Assembly (NCBI RefSeq): GCF_003261055.1
Contig: NZ_CP030073.1
Coordinates: 4,650,001 to 4,714,000, forward strand
Direction: 5' to 3'
DNA from: Streptomyces cadmiisoli
GTDB lineage: Bacteria > Actinomycetota > Actinomycetes > Streptomycetales > Streptomycetaceae
Length of the DNA: 64,000 nucleotides
The first letter of the stretch is position 1. Every line of letters begins with the position of its first letter. Position numbers and translations under genes: made by a program. This document shows, in pieces, positions 28,720 to 37,186 of this stretch. The notes under the pieces were generated by a model. That model was not told the DNA's origin and did not search any database. It saw nothing but the letters and a program-made list of their open reading frames with translations.

Positions 28720-29626
28720 GCAGCCCCTGCGGACACCGGCACCCCCGACGGGCGACCAGACCCGCATCCACAACATCGGCTACCGCTCCTACGACGGCCC
28801 CCGCCTGGGCCGCGCCTACGCCCGCCGATCCCTCTACTCGCAGTCCCTGCGCGGCGCCTACGGCCTCGGCCGCTCGGTGAAGTCCAAGGTCCTGCCGATG
28901 CTGCTGTTCGTGGTGATGTGCGTGCCCGCGGCCATCATGGTCGCCGTCGCGGTCGCCACGAAGGCCGACGAACTGCCCGTCCAGTACACGCGCTACGCGA
29001 TCATCATGCAGGCCGTCATCAGCCTGTACATCGCCTCGCAGGCACCCCAGTCCGTCTCGCGCGACCTGCGCTTCAAGACGGTACCGCTGTACTTCTCGCG
29101 GCCCATCGAGACGGCCGACTACGTCCGCGCCAAGTACGCGGCGCTGGCCACGGCGATGTTCGTCCTCACCGCCGCGCCGCTCCTCGTCCTCTATGTGGGC
29201 GCCCTGCTGGCCGAACTCGACTTCGCCGACCAGACCAAGGGATTCGCGCAGGGACTCGTCTCCGTGGCACTGCTCTCACTGCTCTTCGCCGGAATCGGCC
29301 TGGTCATCGCCTCGGTCACGCCCCGCCGCGGCTTCGGCATCGCGGCCGTGATCGCCGTGCTGACCATCAGCTACGGCGCGGTCTCCACGCTCCAGGCCAT
29401 CGCCGAGGTGCAGAACAGCTCCGGGGCCGTCCCGTGGATCGGCCTGTTCTCCCCGATCACGCTCGTCGACGGGGTGCAGTCCGCCTTCCTCGGCGCCGAC
29501 TCGGCGTTCCCCGGAGGCGTCGGCCCGACGAACGCCGAAGGCCTGGTCTACGTCCTGGTCGCCCTGGGCCTGATCGCCGCCGCCTACGCCCTTCTGCTGC
29601 GCCGCTACCGAAAGGCGGGCCTGTGA
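28709..29626 (+). CDS. ABC-2 type permease (first pair)
   Basis: 305 residues. The first 60 residues are cytoplasmic (IHNIGYRSYDGPRLGRAYAR). Six hydrophobic segments follow, including VLPMLLFVVMCVPAAIMVAV, FVLTAAPLLVLYVGALL and LVYVLVALGLIAAAYALLLR. The SRPIETADYVRAKY loop resembles other ABC-2 permeases. The ATG at 28709 is preceded by AGGAGG within the end of the ATPase gene; the 11-bp overlap indicates coupling. Substrate unknown. Confidence 0.86.
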   Translation: MAVEQPLRTPAPPTGDQTRIHNIGYRSYDGPRLGRAYARRSLYSQSLRGAYGLGRSVKSKVLPMLLFVVMCVPAAIMVAVAVATKADELPVQYTRYAIIMQAVISLYIASQAPQSVSRDLRFKTVPLYFSRPIETADYVRAKYAALATAMFVLTAAPLLVLYVGALLAELDFADQTKGFAQGLVSVALLSLLFAGIGLVIASVTPRRGFGIAAVIAVLTISYGAVSTLQAIAEVQNSSGAVPWIGLFSPITLVDGVQSAFLGADSAFPGGVGPTNAEGLVYVLVALGLIAAAYALLLRRYRKAGL

Positions 29627-30534
29627 CCACGCTCTCCATCGACCACGTCTCCCGCTGGTTCGGCAACGTGGTCGCCGTCAACGACATCACCATGACGATC
29701 GGCCCCGGCGTCACCGGCCTGCTCGGCCCGAACGGCGCCGGAAAGTCCACCCTCATCAACATGATGGGCGGCTTCCTGGCCCCCTCCACGGGCACGGTCA
29801 CCCTCGACGGGCAGCAGGTCTGGCGCAACGAGAAGATCTACCGGCACATCGGCGTCGTCCCCGAGCGCGAGGCCATGTACGACTTCCTCACCGGCCGCGA
29901 GTTCGTCGTCGCCAACGCCGAACTGCACGGCCTCGGCGCCAGGGCGGCCCAGAAGGCCCTCGCCACGGTCGAGATGGAGTACGCCCAGGACCGGAAGATC
30001 GCCACGTACTCCAAGGGCATGCGCCAGCGCGTGAAGATGGCGTCCGCGCTGGTCCACGAGCCGTCGCTGCTCCTGCTGGACGAGCCCTTCAACGGGATGG
30101 ACCCGCGCCAGCGCATGCAGTTGATGGACCTGCTGCGGCGCATGGGCGACGAGGGCCGCACCGTGCTGTTCTCGTCGCACATCCTCGAAGAGGTGGAGCA
30201 GCTCGCCTGGCACATCGAGGTCGTCGTCGCCGGTCGGCACGCGGCCAGCGGCGACTTCCGCAAGATCCGCCGTCTGATGACCGACCGGCCGCACCGCTAT
30301 CTGGTGCGCTCCAGCGACGACCGCGCCCTCGCGGCGGCGCTGATCGCCGACCCGTCGACGGCCGGCATCGAAGTGGATGTCGTCGAGGGCGCGCTGCGCA
30401 TCCAGGCGGTCGACTTCGGCCGCTTCACGGCCCTGCTGCCACGCGTCGCCCGGGACCAGGGCATTCGTCTGCTGACGGTCTCGCCGTCCGACGAGTCGCT
30501 CGAGTCCGTGTTCTCGTATCTGGTCGCGGCGTAG
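29623..30534 (+). CDS. ABC transporter ATP-binding protein (second pair)
   Basis: 303 residues. Walker A is GPNGAGKSTLINMMGG, the signature is YSKGMRQRVKMASAL and Walker B is LLLLDEPFNGMDP. It resembles the first ATPase but lacks its Thr-Asp tail. The GTG start overlaps the preceding permease stop (GTGA, 29623-29626). It is separated from the second permease by 10 bp. Two different ATPases alternating with two permeases suggests either a heteromeric exporter or two related exporters expressed together. Confidence 0.87.
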   Translation: MTTLSIDHVSRWFGNVVAVNDITMTIGPGVTGLLGPNGAGKSTLINMMGGFLAPSTGTVTLDGQQVWRNEKIYRHIGVVPEREAMYDFLTGREFVVANAELHGLGARAAQKALATVEMEYAQDRKIATYSKGMRQRVKMASALVHEPSLLLLDEPFNGMDPRQRMQLMDLLRRMGDEGRTVLFSSHILEEVEQLAWHIEVVVAGRHAASGDFRKIRRLMTDRPHRYLVRSSDDRALAAALIADPSTAGIEVDVVEGALRIQAVDFGRFTALLPRVARDQGIRLLTVSPSDESLESVFSYLVAA

Positions 30535-30544
30535 GAGGCCGAAG

Positions 30545-31264
30545 ATGTACGACCCCACAGTCGCCCGGCTCACTTATCGGGCCCTGCTCGGCCGGCGCCG
30601 GGCCCTCATCCTCGGCGCGCTGCCCCTGCTGCTGATCGCCATCTCCGTGGTGGTGCGGGCCCTCGCCGGCGCCGACGACCAGACCGCGGCCGACCTGCTG
30701 GGCGGGCTGGCGCTCGCCACGATGGTGCCGATCATCGGCGTCATCGCGGGAACGGGCGCGATCGGCCCGGAGATCGACGACGGCTCGGTGGTGTACCTGC
30801 TGTCCAAGCCGGTGAAGCGGCCCACGATCATCTTCACCAAGCTGATCGTCGCCATCGCGGTGACCATGGTCTTCTCGGCCGTGCCCACGTTCATCGCCGG
30901 TCTGATCCTGAACGGCAACGGCCAGCAGATCGCCGTCGCCTACACGGTGGCGGCCCTGGTCGCCTCCATCGCCTACGCGGCCCTGTTCCTGCTGCTCGGC
31001 ACGGTGTCCCGGCACGCGGTCGTCTTCGGCCTCGTCTACGCACTCGTCTGGGAGGCCCTGTTCGGCTCCCTCGTGGCCGGGGCGCGCACGCTGAGCGTCC
31101 AGCAGTGGTCGCTGGCGGTGGCTCACCGGGTCGGCGAGGGCGACCTGGTGACCTCGGACGTCGGGCTCCCGACCGCAACGGTACTGCTGGTGGCGGTCAC
31201 GGTGCTCGCCACCTGGTACGCCGGGCAGAAGCTGCGGTCGCTGACGCTCGCCGGGGAGGAGTGA
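30545..31264 (+). CDS. ABC-2 type permease (second pair)
   Basis: 239 residues with about six hydrophobic segments (ALILGALPLLLIAISVVVRA, ATMVPIIGVIAGTGAIG, IVAIAVTMVFSAVPTFIAGL, TVLLVAVTVLATWYAG). The motif GAIGPEIDDGSVVYLLSKPV is typical of ABC-2 permeases of unknown substrate. It is the last gene of the four-gene operon and is followed 16 bp later by a strong terminator. Confidence 0.86.
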   Translation: MYDPTVARLTYRALLGRRRALILGALPLLLIAISVVVRALAGADDQTAADLLGGLALATMVPIIGVIAGTGAIGPEIDDGSVVYLLSKPVKRPTIIFTKLIVAIAVTMVFSAVPTFIAGLILNGNGQQIAVAYTVAALVASIAYAALFLLLGTVSRHAVVFGLVYALVWEALFGSLVAGARTLSVQQWSLAVAHRVGEGDLVTSDVGLPTATVLLVAVTVLATWYAGQKLRSLTLAGEE

Positions 31265-31279
31265 CGGCGGTACGGACGT

Positions 31280-31305
31280 GAAGCCCCCGCTTTGACGGGG
31301 GCTTC
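31280..31305 (+). terminator. Hairpin terminator after the ABC operon
   Basis: GAAGCCCCCG, loop CTTTGA, CGGGGGCTTC: a perfect 10-bp stem starting 16 bp after the last permease. Followed by ATCTC rather than a long T run, as is common in high-GC genomes. Confidence 0.85.
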
Positions 31306-31359
31306 ATCTCCGCCCGGGCACACTGGGCGAACGGGCACGAACGGTTGGGAGGAACGGGG

Positions 31360-31605
31360 ATGGCAGGGCAGCAGCCGAAGAGCGACGACGACCGCGATCC
31401 CGCCGGGCACGACGCCTGGGACGAGGTGGTCCTGGACGAGGAGTTCGTACAGGCCGCCGACACGTCCGAGCCGTCCGCGCGGGCCCGCATGCTGGCCGAA
31501 CGCTGGCGGCGGGAGGAGCCCGAGCCGCAGCCGTGGCGCTCCGACGAACCGCCCGCCGGCTGGTTCTTCAGCAAGGCGCGTCGCCGCAGGTGGCGCCGCC
31601 GCTGA
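31360..31605 (+). CDS. Small charged protein, 81 residues
   Basis: A cytoplasmic protein with an acidic N-terminal half (KSDDDRDPAGHDAWDEVVLD) and a basic Arg-rich C-terminus (FFSKARRRRWRRR). No known domain. GGGAGGAA lies eight bases before the ATG at 31360, a good ribosome binding site; an in-frame ATG at 31345 lies upstream of that site. Probably a real lineage-specific gene; charge segregation might suit binding to nucleic acid or a basic/acidic partner, which is only a guess. Confidence 0.65.
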   Translation: MAGQQPKSDDDRDPAGHDAWDEVVLDEEFVQAADTSEPSARARMLAERWRREEPEPQPWRSDEPPAGWFFSKARRRRWRRR

Positions 31606-31717
31606 CCGCCGTCCGCCGCCAGTAATTCGGTGGCGTCCAACTCCTCGCCCCGGCACAGTGGTTGTGTTCACGACGTCGGATCGAGCCGACGCCATGTTCG
31701 GGGAGAGGAGTCGGGCG

Positions 31718-31780
31718 ATGCCCATGCACGGCAGTACGCCCGGTTCCCGGCAGGGCAGCCCGCGGCGGGCTCCGGAGTAG
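31718..31780 (+). CDS. Possible 20-residue peptide gene
   Basis: ATG at 31718 follows GGGAGAGGAG by seven bases, one of the best ribosome binding sites in the window. The frame encodes MPMHGSTPGSRQGSPRRAPE and stops at 31780, 89 bp before tRNA-Ser. No family recognised. The 264-bp gap otherwise holds no gene. Codon-bias arguments are weak at this length. Confidence 0.35.
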   Translation: MPMHGSTPGSRQGSPRRAPE

Positions 31781-31869
31781 CCCCAACGCTCCGTCGAGTC
31801 CGTCCCGCACGGGGGGCGCCCGGGGCGGCCGCTTCGAGCACGCGACGCACTCGCGTGGGCCGCCCACCC

Positions 31870-32160
<291 letters not shown>

Positions 32161-32196
32161 GCGGCGACCCGGACGGTCCGTCCGGGTCGCGAAGGG

Positions 32197-33021
32197 CTAC
32201 GCCCCCTGCGCCAGCAACCGCTCCAGGACCACGGCGATTCCGTCCTCCTCGTTGGAGGCCGTCACCTCGTCCGCCACCGCCTTGAGTTCCTCATGGGCGT
32301 TGGCCATGGCCACGGCGCGGCCCGCCCAGGCGAACATCGGTATGTCGTTCGGCATGTCGCCGAAGGCGATGGTGTCCGCCGCCTTCACCCCGAGACGGCG
32401 GGCGGCCAGCGACAGCCCCGTGGCCTTGGACAGCCCGAGGGGGAGGAGCTCGACGATGCCGTGGCCGGCCATGGTGACGCCGACGAAGCCGCCCGCGGTC
32501 CGCGCGGCGACATCGGCCAGCTCGTCGTCCGACAGCGTCGGGTGCTGGACGTAGATCTTGTTCAGCGGTGCCGACCACAGGTCCGCCGCGTCCGTGAACG
32601 GCGTCGCGGGGAGGCTGCCGTGCAGCGCGTACCCGGGGCCGACGAGCACTTCGCCGTCCAGCCCGTCGCGGCTGGCCGCGAGGAACAGCGGACCGACCTC
32701 CGCCTCGATCTTGGCCAGCGCCACCCCGGCCAGCTGCCGGTCCAGGGTCACGGACGTCAGCAGGCGGTGCGCGCCGGCGTCGTAGACCTGGGCGCCCTGG
32801 CCGCAGACGGCGAGGCCCTGGTAGCCGAGGTCGTCGAGGATGTGGCGGGTCCAGGGGACCGCGCGTCCGGTGACGACGATGTGGGCGGCGCCCGCCGCGG
32901 TGGCCGCGGCGAGCGCGTCACGGGTACGCCGGGAGACCGATTCGTCGGAGCGCAGCAGCGTGCCGTCGAGGTCGGTCGCGATCAGCTTGTACGGGAAGGT
33001 TCCAGCCGGGGCCGTGCTCAC
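32197..33021 (-). CDS. HAD-superfamily (Cof-type) phosphatase, serS-linked
   Basis: 274 residues. Motifs are [12 protein letters not shown] near residue 15, [11 protein letters not shown], and late [16 protein letters not shown] with ANAHEEL, the pattern of Cof-like HAD phosphatases. The GTG start at 33021 overlaps the serS stop by four bases (GTGA), so it is co-translated with serS. Coupling of a HAD phosphatase to seryl-tRNA synthetase is common in Streptomyces gene order, but the substrate is not known. Paralogue of the gene at 20703-21590. Confidence 0.87.
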   Translation of the reverse strand: MSTAPAGTFPYKLIATDLDGTLLRSDESVSRRTRDALAAATAAGAAHIVVTGRAVPWTRHILDDLGYQGLAVCGQGAQVYDAGAHRLLTSVTLDRQLAGVALAKIEAEVGPLFLAASRDGLDGEVLVGPGYALHGSLPATPFTDAADLWSAPLNKIYVQHPTLSDDELADVAARTAGGFVGVTMAGHGIVELLPLGLSKATGLSLAARRLGVKAADTIAFGDMPNDIPMFAWAGRAVAMANAHEELKAVADEVTASNEEDGIAVVLERLLAQGA

Positions 33022-34295
33022 TTGGCCACCGGCTCCAGGACCTCTCGGCCGCCGAGGTACGGACGCAGCACCTCGGGAACCCGCACGGAGCCGTCGGCCT
33101 GCTGGTGGTTCTCCAGGATCGCCACGATCGTGCGCGGGACGGCGCACAGCGTGCCGTTCAGCGTGGCCAGCGGCTTGACCTGCTTGCCTTCGCGGACGCG
33201 GATCTGGAGGCGGCGGGACTGGAACTCGGTGCAGTCCGACGTGGAGGTCAGCTCGCGGTACTTGCCCTGTGTCGGGATCCACGCCTCGCAGTCGAACTTG
33301 CGCGAGGCCGAGGCACCGAGGTCACCGGAGGCGACGTCGATCACGCGGAACGGCAGCTCCAGCGCGGTCAGCCACTGCTTCTCCCAGTCCAGCAGGCGCT
33401 GGTGCTCGGCCTGCGAGTCCTCGGGAGCGACGTACGAGAACATCTCGACCTTGTCGAACTGGTGGACGCGGAAGATGCCCCGGGTGTCCTTGCCGTGCGA
33501 ACCGGCCTCGCGGCGGAAGCAGGGCGAGAAGCCCGCGTAGCGCAGCGGCAGTCGCTCGGCGTCGATGATCTCGTCCATGTGGTACGCGGCGAGGGCGACC
33601 TCGGAGGTGCCGACGAGGTACAGGTCGTCCTTGTCGAGGTGGTAGACGTCCTGCGAGGCCTGGCCGAGGAAGCCGGTGCCCGCCATGGACTGGGGGCGCA
33701 CCAGGGCCGGGGTGAGCATGGGTGTGAAGCCGGCGGCCGTGGCCTGGGCCATCGCCGCGTTCACCAGGGCCAGCTCCAGGAGGGCGCCGACGCCGGTGAG
33801 GAAGTAGAAGCGGGAGCCGGAGACCTTCGCGCCGCGCTCGACGTCGATGGCGCCGAGCAGCTGGCCGAGTGCCAGGTGGTCCTTGGGCTCGAAGCCCTCG
33901 GCGGTGAAGTCGCGGATCTCGCCGTGCGTCTCCAGGGTGACGAAGTCCTCCTCGCCGCCGACCGGGACGTCGGTGTGCACGAGGTTGCCGAGCTGGAGGA
34001 GCAGCTGCTGCGTCTCGGCGTCGGCGGCGTCACGCTCGGCGTCCGCCGCCTTGACGTCCGCCTTGAGCTGCTCGGCACGCTTCAGCAGCTCGGTCTTCTC
34101 GTCCGCGGAGGCCTTGGGGATCAGCTTGCCGAGCCCCTTCTGCTCGGCGCGCAGTTCGTCGAAGCGGACGCCGGACGACCTGCGCCGCTCGTCGGCGGAC
34201 AGGAGAGCGTCGACGAGCGCGACGTCCTCTCCACGGGCGCGCTGGGAGGCACGCACACGGTCGGGGTCCTCACGGAGCAGGCGAAGGTCAATCAC
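33018..34295 (-). CDS. serS: Seryl-tRNA synthetase
   Basis: 425 residues, class II aminoacyl-tRNA synthetase that charges tRNA-Ser. The N-terminal coiled coil (about residues 30-100, [20 protein letters not shown]) grips the long variable arm of tRNA-Ser. The catalytic domain shows [16 protein letters not shown], motif 2 [18 protein letters not shown], the [12 protein letters not shown] segment and motif 3 near [19 protein letters not shown]. The GTG at 34295 begins at the canonical [11 protein letters not shown]. Its gene lies 1 kb from tRNA-Ser(GCU) and upstream of the HAD phosphatase gene. Confidence 0.97.
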   Translation of the reverse strand: MIDLRLLREDPDRVRASQRARGEDVALVDALLSADERRRSSGVRFDELRAEQKGLGKLIPKASADEKTELLKRAEQLKADVKAADAERDAADAETQQLLLQLGNLVHTDVPVGGEEDFVTLETHGEIRDFTAEGFEPKDHLALGQLLGAIDVERGAKVSGSRFYFLTGVGALLELALVNAAMAQATAAGFTPMLTPALVRPQSMAGTGFLGQASQDVYHLDKDDLYLVGTSEVALAAYHMDEIIDAERLPLRYAGFSPCFRREAGSHGKDTRGIFRVHQFDKVEMFSYVAPEDSQAEHQRLLDWEKQWLTALELPFRVIDVASGDLGASASRKFDCEAWIPTQGKYRELTSTSDCTEFQSRRLQIRVREGKQVKPLATLNGTLCAVPRTIVAILENHQQADGSVRVPEVLRPYLGGREVLEPVAK

Positions 34296-34479
34296 GGGCT
34301 CAAGGCTACCGGTGCGGGGTGAGAGCCCACGACTCACTATTCCGAAGTGCGGCCTACGTTCCGTTATGCGTCAATTGCCGGTCGTGTCAATAATGATCTT
34401 CGTGGTCCCTTGATCGAGCCGCTCCACGGGCGTCCGGTTGACCGGATTTCCTTGCGGTGGAAGGGACTTGGGGATCCGG

Positions 34480-34790
34480 TTGTCCACAGGAATCCACACC
34501 CCCGGATGGTTATCCACAGGCTGTGCGGAAGATCTGTGGACATCGGAATTGATCACTTCGAATTCGACTCGCAGCACACGGGATTCCCGTGACAAACCTC
34601 ACTTACGCCCACTTTCGAGTGGAAATGCTTCGCTCCAAAGAGTTGCGAGCGGGAAACGAGTGGACGACGGGCGGCCTGCGCTCCGGTGGACGCGATGGGG
34701 TCTTCAGGCCGATTTGTCGACTCGATCGCCTTCTTCTGTCGACTTGTCCCCAGGTCGAGATGCGGACCTGTGGATAACGCCTGTGGATAA
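34480..34790. promoter_or_regulatory. Cluster of five DnaA boxes between serS and pheA
   Basis: Matches to the 9-mer: TTGTCCACA at 34480, TTATCCACA at 34510, and in reverse TGTGGACAT at 34535, TGTGGATAA at 34769 and TGTGGATAA at 34782. A weaker box (GAATCCACA) is at 34490. The whole 546-bp gap (34296-34841) is AT-richer than its surroundings and has no gene. The left group points right and the right pair points left. This could titrate DnaA or be a regulatory cluster; it lacks the many boxes and dnaA/dnaN flanks of oriC itself. Confidence 0.7.
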
Positions 34791-34841
34791 CGAAAATATG
34801 CAGGTCGGACTGACCGAAAGGATTCTAGGCCCGCCGCGGCC

Positions 34842-35774
34842 CTAGAACCGACCGTCCTGGCAGCGGGCCACCCAGTCGGCCGCGGACGCGAACTCCTCGT
34901 CCGACGTGCCCTTCAGCAGGGGCCGCAGGTTCGCCGTGGCCGCGTCCGCGCGCGGGTACGAACCGAGGAAGCGCACCTGGAGGCAGATCCGCTTGAGCCC
35001 CATCAGGGCCTCGGCGACCCGGCGGTCGGAGATATGGCCCTCGGCGTCGATGCAGAAGCAGTAGTTGCCGATGCCGGCACCGGTGGGGCGCGACTGGAGC
35101 AGCATCAGGTTGATGCCCCGGGTGGCGAACTCACCGAGCAGATCGCGCAGCCCGCCGGGGTGGTCGTCACGCTGCCACAGCACGATGGACGTCTTGTCCA
35201 CCCCGGACGGCGCGGCGGGCCGGGCGGGCCGGCCGACCAGCACGAAGCGCGTCTGGGCGTTCTCCGCGTCGTGGATGCCGGTCTCCAGGGCCTGGAGGCC
35301 GTACCGGGCCGCCGCGAACTCGCCGGCGAAGGCGGCGTCGTACCGGCCCTCCTGCACCAGGCGCGCGCCGTCCGCATTGGAGGCGGCGGACTCCCAGACG
35401 ACGTCGGGCAGATTCGCCTTGAGCCAGTTGCGCACCTGGGGCTGGGCGGCCGGGTGGGCGGTGACCGTCTTGATGTCCGACAGCTTCGTACCCGGTCTGA
35501 CCAGCAGCGCGAAGGTGATGGACAGCAGCACCTCGCGGTAGATCATCAGAGGCCGGCCGGCGACCAGTTCGTCGAGCGTGGTGGTGATGCCGCCCTCGAC
35601 GGAGTTCTCGATCGGCACGAACGCGGCCTCGGCCTCCCCCGCGCGCACCGCGTCGAGCGCGGACTGCACCGACACGTACGGGATCAGCTCCCGGGTCGCG
35701 GCCTCCGGAAGAGTGCGCAGGGCGACCTCGGTGAAGGTGCCCTCGGGGCCCAGATACGCATAGCTCGCTGGCAT
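34842..35774 (-). CDS. pheA: Prephenate dehydratase
   Basis: 310 residues. Converts prephenate to phenylpyruvate in phenylalanine synthesis. The catalytic domain covers about residues 3-190 (YLGPEGTFTEVALRTL at the N-terminus, VPIENSVEGGI, and the TRF motif in QTRFVLVG). An ACT domain follows at about 205-290 (GINLMLLQSRPTGAGIG), which binds phenylalanine for feedback inhibition. There is no chorismate mutase domain, as usual in actinobacteria. The ATG at 35774 begins at the conserved N-terminus. Confidence 0.96.
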   Translation of the reverse strand: MPASYAYLGPEGTFTEVALRTLPEAATRELIPYVSVQSALDAVRAGEAEAAFVPIENSVEGGITTTLDELVAGRPLMIYREVLLSITFALLVRPGTKLSDIKTVTAHPAAQPQVRNWLKANLPDVVWESAASNADGARLVQEGRYDAAFAGEFAAARYGLQALETGIHDAENAQTRFVLVGRPARPAAPSGVDKTSIVLWQRDDHPGGLRDLLGEFATRGINLMLLQSRPTGAGIGNYCFCIDAEGHISDRRVAEALMGLKRICLQVRFLGSYPRADAATANLRPLLKGTSDEEFASAADWVARCQDGRF

Positions 35775-35867
35775 GTCCTCACCCTAATGGGCCTCCGGAA
35801 AAGCGGCTCGCACGTCTCACGCCGCCCCACCGGGCCGCGCGCCCCTGCGGCGCGCCCTCCGGCCCCC

Positions 35868-37178
35868 TCACGCCTCCAGCAGGTCCTGGCCCACGTACGT
35901 CCCCTCCGCGGCCCCACCCGGCACCGCGAACAACCCGCTCGCCTCGTGCCGGATGAACGGGGACAACGCGTCCCCCCGGTCCAGCTTCCGCTGCACCGTG
36001 ACGAAGCCGCGCAGCGGATCCGCCTGCCAGCAGACGAACAGCAGCCCCGCGTCCGGCACCCCGTCGGGGCCGATGCCGTCGTGGTAGGAGAACGGCCGCC
36101 GGAGCATGGCGGCGCCACCGTTCTGGTCGGGCCGGGTGATCCGGGCGTGCGCGTTGATCGGGACGACAAGGCTGCCCCCGGCGTCCGTCTTCTCCAGGTC
36201 CATCTCCGTCGTCTCGGAGCCCCCCGACAGCGGCGCCCCGTCGGCCTTGCGGCGTCCGATGACGTCCTCCTGCTCCTTGACCGAGAGCTGCTCCCAGTCG
36301 TCGAGGAGCATGCGGATACGGCGTACGACGGCGTAGGAGCCGTCGGCCATCCAGGCGGGGCCGTCCGCGCCGGACGCCGGCACGAAGATCCGTTCGTCGA
36401 AGTCCGGCTCGGCCGGCTTCGGATTGCGCGTGCCGTCGATCTGGCCCATCAGATTGCGCGCCGTCATGGGGTGCGAGGTGGCCCCGGGCGAGCGGTTGAA
36501 GCCGTTCATCTGCCAGCGGACCCGGGCCGCGCCGCCCGCGTCCTGCTGGATCGCGCGCAGCGCGTGGAAGGCGACGAGCGCGTCGTTCGCGCCGATCTGC
36601 ACCCACAGGTCGCCGTTGCTGCGCGCCCGGTCGAGCTGGTCGGAGGAGAAGTCGGGCAGCGGGTCCAGCGCGACCGGGCGCTGCTTCTCCAGCCCGGTAC
36701 GGCCGAAGAAGCTGTGCCCGAAGCCGAACGTGACGGTCAGGCCGGACGGCCCGGCGTCGCGCGCGACATCCGTGTCCCGCTCGGCCGACGGCTCGCCCGC
36801 CATCAGGCGCCGGGCCGTCTGCGACCAGCGGCGCAGCAGCGCGGCGGCCTCCTTGCGGCCCGCGCCCGCGGCCAGGTCGAAGGCGACGAGGTGGCCGCGG
36901 GCCTGCAGCGGGGTGGTGATGCCGGGCTGATGTTTCCCGTGAAACATCACCCGGTCGGCGCCCACCGAGGTGAGCGGCGTCGCCGGCGCGGGCGCCGCGG
37001 CGTATCCGACGGCACCGCCCGACGCCCCGAGCACCAGCCCGGTGGCGCCGGCGGTGCCCAGCAGGGTCCGCCGCGAGATGCCCTGGCCGGCGGAGGTGTT
37101 CCGGGCGGTGTCCCCGTCCGGCCCCGTGCGGGACGTCCGGGCGTGCGGAACGGACTGGTCAGCCGTGTGGTCAGCCAT
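35868..37178 (-). CDS. efeB: Tat-exported DyP-type heme peroxidase (EfeB-like)
   Basis: 436 residues. A twin-arginine signal (SRRTLLGTAGATGLVLGAS) near residue 36 directs folded export. The DyP hallmark GXXDG is present as GQIDGT, with the proximal histidine region in FVVCW-like and RRGYPY-like positions. DyP/EfeB enzymes oxidise dyes or lignin-like phenols with H2O2 and have been linked to heme iron and copper-dependent extracellular oxidation in Streptomyces. It is the last gene of the ycnI-sco1-pcuAC-copCD-DyP run, 8 bp after copCD. The start at 37178 precedes the Tat motif by about 35 residues. Confidence 0.9.
   Translation of the reverse strand: MADHTADQSVPHARTSRTGPDGDTARNTSAGQGISRRTLLGTAGATGLVLGASGGAVGYAAAPAPATPLTSVGADRVMFHGKHQPGITTPLQARGHLVAFDLAAGAGRKEAAALLRRWSQTARRLMAGEPSAERDTDVARDAGPSGLTVTFGFGHSFFGRTGLEKQRPVALDPLPDFSSDQLDRARSNGDLWVQIGANDALVAFHALRAIQQDAGGAARVRWQMNGFNRSPGATSHPMTARNLMGQIDGTRNPKPAEPDFDERIFVPASGADGPAWMADGSYAVVRRIRMLLDDWEQLSVKEQEDVIGRRKADGAPLSGGSETTEMDLEKTDAGGSLVVPINAHARITRPDQNGGAAMLRRPFSYHDGIGPDGVPDAGLLFVCWQADPLRGFVTVQRKLDRGDALSPFIRHEASGLFAVPGGAAEGTYVGQDLLEA
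36932..36945. promoter_or_regulatory. Degenerate parS-like site within the DyP gene
   Basis: GTTTCCCGTGAAAC has one mismatch to the consensus, in the central CACGTG core. It encodes part of MFHGKHQP, so it may be a chance match under codon constraint. Weaker than the intergenic sites. Confidence 0.35.
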
Positions 37179-37186
37179 GGTGGGGG

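Noticed and set aside
34480..34790. oriC itself
   Set aside because: Only five DnaA boxes are present and the flanking genes are serS and pheA, not dnaA and dnaN. Synteny places oriC outside this window.
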